Assembly (NCBI GenBank): GCA_040221095.1
Contig: JAVJVP010000003.1
Span: 558,001-622,000, forward strand
Length of the DNA stretch: 64,000 bases
Source: UBA1479 sp040221095
Lineage (GTDB): Bacteria; Pseudomonadota; Alphaproteobacteria; Rhodospirillales; Casp-alpha2
Direction of reading: 5' to 3'
Shown: in pieces, positions 61,604-64,000 of the stretch
Position numbering within the stretch: the stretch's first letter is position 1
Layout: the number at the start of each line of letters is the position of its first letter
Made by a program: the position numbers and the translations under genes
The notes under the pieces: generated by a model
Database searches by the model: none
What the model was told of the DNA's origin: nothing
Seen by the model: only the letters and a program-made list of their open reading frames with translations

Positions 61604-62683
61604 ATGAGTGATCTTCTTCAGGTGGCGACCCGCAAGGGTCTGTTTGAAATCGCCCGCAAGAACGGCGGCTGGGACATCGTCGCCAGCCACTTCCTGGGCG
61701 ATCCCATTTCCGCCGTGCTGAGCATCGACGGCATGACCCTGGCCGCCCCCGACCTGGGGCATTTCGGGCCCAAGCTGTGGCGCCGCGACGGCAAGGGCAC
61801 GTGGGCGGAAATGGCCATGCCGGCCTTTCCGGAAAAGCCGGCGGACGCCGAGGACGATCCGCATCCCTGGACGCTCGGCCGCATCTGGAATTTCACGCCG
61901 GGCGGCGTGCCGGGGCGGCTGTACGCCGGGACCATGCCGGGCGGCCTGTTCCGGTCCGACGACATGGGTGAAACCTGGTCCCTGGTCGAGGAACTGTGGC
62001 GGCATCCCGGCCGCAAGCAATGGTTCGGCGTCGCCGGGGGCGAGCAGCCGGGATTGTCCTCGGTCCTGGTCGATCCCCGTGACCCGGCCCATGTCACCGT
62101 CGGCGTGTCCACGGGCGGCGTCTGGGCGACACGCGACGAGGGGCGGACCTGGGCCGTCATCAACAAGGGCATGACCAACGAATACATGCCGCCCGACCAG
62201 CAGAGCGACCCCATTCCACAGGACATCCACCAACTGGCGCAATGCCCGGGCCATCCCGACGTCATGTGGTGCCAGCATCACAGCGCCATCTTCCGCTCCA
62301 CCGACGGCGGCGAAAACTGGGTGATGGTGACGGCGGCCAAGCCCACGGGTTTCGGCTTCGCAGTGCAGGCCCATCCGACGGACGGCGAGACCGCCTGGTT
62401 CGTGCCGGCGGAAAAGGATGAGCGGCGTATTCCCAAGGACGGCAAGCTGGTCGTCTCGCGCACCCGCGACGGCGGCAAGACCTTCGAGGTGCTGTCCAAG
62501 GGCCTGCCCCAACGCCATGCCTATGACCTGGTTTACCGCCATGCGCTGGCCGTCGACGAAACGGGCGAACGGCTGGCCTTCGGCTCGACCACGGGCGGGT
62601 TCTGGATTTCCGAAGATGCGGGCGACAGCTGGCAGGCGCTGGACGCGCGCCTGCCGCCGATCGCGGCCGTGAAATTCGCCTGA
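61604..62683 (+). CDS. BNR/Asp-box repeat protein (WD40/YVTN-like beta-propeller)
   Basis: 359 residues from the ATG at 61604 (AAAGGA at good distance; a GTG one codon earlier is possible). Asp-box repeats S/T-x-D-x-G-x-T/N-W are seen as FRSDDMGETWSL, WATRDEGRTWAVI, FRSTDGGENWVMV, SRTRDGGKTFEVL and WISEDAGDSWQAL, forming a sialidase-like propeller. No signal peptide is seen, so it is likely cytoplasmic and not a secreted glycosidase. It is annotated in relatives as exo-alpha-sialidase, for which I see no catalytic evidence. It follows the ubiquitin-like gene by 33 bp. Confidence 0.85.
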   Translation: MSDLLQVATRKGLFEIARKNGGWDIVASHFLGDPISAVLSIDGMTLAAPDLGHFGPKLWRRDGKGTWAEMAMPAFPEKPADAEDDPHPWTLGRIWNFTPGGVPGRLYAGTMPGGLFRSDDMGETWSLVEELWRHPGRKQWFGVAGGEQPGLSSVLVDPRDPAHVTVGVSTGGVWATRDEGRTWAVINKGMTNEYMPPDQQSDPIPQDIHQLAQCPGHPDVMWCQHHSAIFRSTDGGENWVMVTAAKPTGFGFAVQAHPTDGETAWFVPAEKDERRIPKDGKLVVSRTRDGGKTFEVLSKGLPQRHAYDLVYRHALAVDETGERLAFGSTTGGFWISEDAGDSWQALDARLPPIAAVKFA

Positions 62684-62703
62684 GCCCTTGGCGGACCGCG
62701 AGA

Positions 62704-64000
62704 CTAGCCGCTGTTGCGCAGGCCCGCCGAAATGCCGTTGATGGAGAGAAGCAGGCCGCGCAGCACCTTGGGATCGTCGGCGCCGCCCCGATGGGCGCGC
62801 AGCAGGTCGACCTGCAGGTGGTTCAGGGGGTCGATGTAGGGAAAGCGGTTTTCGATCGACCGGGCGAGCAGCGCATTGTTGGCAAGCAGGCGGTCGTTGC
62901 CGGTGATCTCGAACAGCGCCGTGATGGTCGCGATGCGTTCCTCGCGGATGCGGTTGAAAATGGTTTCGCGCAGGGCCTTGTCCGAAAGCAGGTCCGCATA
63001 GCGCGAGGCGATCGCCATGTTCGACTTGGCCAGGACCATGTCCATGTTCGACAGCAACGTGGCAAAGAACGGCCAGTCGCGGTGCATCCGGCGCAGCAGG
63101 TCAAGGGCGCCGTCGCCCGTTTCGTCCCGCCAGGCCTGAACGGCCGACCCAAACCCGTACCATCCCGGCAACATGATCCGGCATTGCGACCAACTGAACA
63201 CCCAGGGGATGGCGCGCAGGTCGGTGATCTGCCCGGACGCCTTGCGCGATGCCGGGCGGGACCCGATGTTCAGGGTCGAGATCTCGTCGATGACGGTGGA
63301 GGCGCGGAAGTAGTCGTTGAACCCGGGCGTTTCGAACACCAATTCGCGGTAGGCGCGGAAGGCCAGATCCGACAGCCGGTCCATGGCCCCGGTGAACGCC
63401 TCGGGCACGGGGCCGTCGGAGGGATGCAGCAGCGAGGCCTCGAGCGTCGCCGCGACGTGAATTTCCAGGTTACGCCGGCCGACCTCCGGATTGGTGTACT
63501 TGGACGAGATGATCTCGCCCTGTTCGGTCAGGCGGATCTGGCCGTCGACCGCACCCGCCGGCTGCGCCAGGATGGCGTCGAAGCTGGGGCCGCCGCCGCG
63601 CCCGACGGACCCGCCCCGGCCGTGGAACAGACGCAGCTTGACGCCGTGGCGTTTGCACAAATCGACCAGGCCCGTCTCGGCCTTGTACAGTTCCCACCCC
63701 GAGGTGACGTAGCCGCCGTCCTTGTTGCTGTCCGAATAGCCCAGCATGATTTCCTGCAGCCCGCCGCGGCTGTCGACCAGGCGGCGGTAGGCGGGGGTCG
63801 AGAGCAGGGCGTCCATGATATCGACCGAGCGGCGCAGATCGTCGATGGTTTCGAACAAAGGCACCAGGTTGAGGCTGCTTTGCCCCGTCTCGTCGATCAG
63901 CCCGGCTTCCTTCAACAGGACCGCCAGGCACAGGATGTCGGAGGCTTCCCGGGTGTTGGACACGATGGCGGTGCGGATGGCATCGGCGCCGTATTTGTCC
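62704..64000 (-). CDS. ppc: Phosphoenolpyruvate carboxylase, C-terminal part (runs off the right edge)
   Basis: The frame is open to the window edge, giving about 432 residues of a protein normally near 900. Oxaloacetate is made from PEP and bicarbonate, feeding the TCA cycle. Catalytic marks: MLGYSDSNKDGGYVTSGWEL, the glycine-rich FHGRGGSVGRGGGP loop, ISSKYTNPEVGRRNLE, and AIPWVFSWSQCRIMLPGWYG. The C-terminal end INGISAGLRNSG fits the family's N-T-G terminus, here with Ser. An internal ATG at 63963 is not the start, since YGADAIRTAIVSNT is read before it in frame. Confidence 0.96.
   Translation of the reverse strand, partial: DKYGADAIRTAIVSNTREASDILCLAVLLKEAGLIDETGQSSLNLVPLFETIDDLRRSVDIMDALLSTPAYRRLVDSRGGLQEIMLGYSDSNKDGGYVTSGWELYKAETGLVDLCKRHGVKLRLFHGRGGSVGRGGGPSFDAILAQPAGAVDGQIRLTEQGEIISSKYTNPEVGRRNLEIHVAATLEASLLHPSDGPVPEAFTGAMDRLSDLAFRAYRELVFETPGFNDYFRASTVIDEISTLNIGSRPASRKASGQITDLRAIPWVFSWSQCRIMLPGWYGFGSAVQAWRDETGDGALDLLRRMHRDWPFFATLLSNMDMVLAKSNMAIASRYADLLSDKALRETIFNRIREERIATITALFEITGNDRLLANNALLARSIENRFPYIDPLNHLQVDLLRAHRGGADDPKVLRGLLLSINGISAGLRNSG

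Overview
This window comes from a high-GC alphaproteobacterium, most likely a Rhodospirillales-type organism. The reasons are an F1-only ATP synthase cluster (atpHAGDC), the order mdh-sucC-sucD-sucA-sucB-lpd, an sdhCDAB operon, a mesaconyl-CoA hydratase of the ethylmalonyl-CoA pathway, and a class GN sortase with its single VIT/VWA target. The assignment rests on gene content and order read by eye. There are no rRNA or tRNA genes, no insertion sequence and no CRISPR array.

Layout. 1-3.4 kb: an edge-truncated M20 peptidase, trkH, folE and apaG on the minus strand. 3.7-8.8 kb: an EF-G-like GTPase, a candidate structured small RNA (about 5759-5960, minus), a LysR regulator, trxB and an Lrp/AsnC regulator. 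8.8-15 kb: an overlapping trio (TPR-glycosyltransferase-like protein, Sel1 protein, enolase-superfamily enzyme), then aspartate aminotransferase and metY. 15.2-18.2 kb: the sortase pair. 18.3-22.5 kb: a fumarase/PurB/PcaB-type lyase, uvrB and sixA. 22.6-27.6 kb: the F1 ATPase operon. 27.8-32.7 kb: priA, DUF484, xerC and an EamA transporter. 32.9-42.4 kb: the TCA operon. 42.7-49.8 kb: nadC, nadA, zapE, a COG4091 oxidoreductase, a sterol-desaturase-like protein, a PaiB-like protein and DUF6494. 49.9-53.2 kb: sdhCDAB. 53.2-54.1 kb: a long non-coding stretch with many inverted repeats. 54.1-58.9 kb: an MFS transporter, a porin behind a cobalamin riboswitch, mesaconyl-CoA hydratase and a CitE-like enzyme. 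59-62.7 kb: pdxY, an ArsR/AHSA1/AHSA1 set, and a ubiquitin-like protein paired with a BNR-repeat protein. 62.7-64 kb: the C-terminal part of PEP carboxylase.

Much of the window is central carbon and energy metabolism: malate dehydrogenase, oxoglutarate dehydrogenase, succinyl-CoA synthetase, succinate dehydrogenase, F1-ATPase, PEP carboxylase, and acetyl-CoA assimilation through mesaconyl-CoA. GTATAC-type palindromes lie upstream of the mdh operon, the sdh operon and the candidate small RNA, which suggests a shared regulator (inference).

The least expected observations are: (1) a cobalamin riboswitch in the leader of a general porin rather than btuB; (2) lysine/alanine-rich, histone-H1-like C-terminal tails on Mdh and SucA, with a weaker one on NadA; (3) a minus-strand hairpin RNA whose loop carries an anti-Shine-Dalgarno CUCCUCCC; (4) an oxoglutarate dehydrogenase E2 with two lipoyl domains; (5) a dense hairpin region between sdhC and the MFS gene; (6) a GG-ending beta-grasp protein next to a BNR-repeat protein. 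All identifications come from reading motifs and lengths; no database search was possible.
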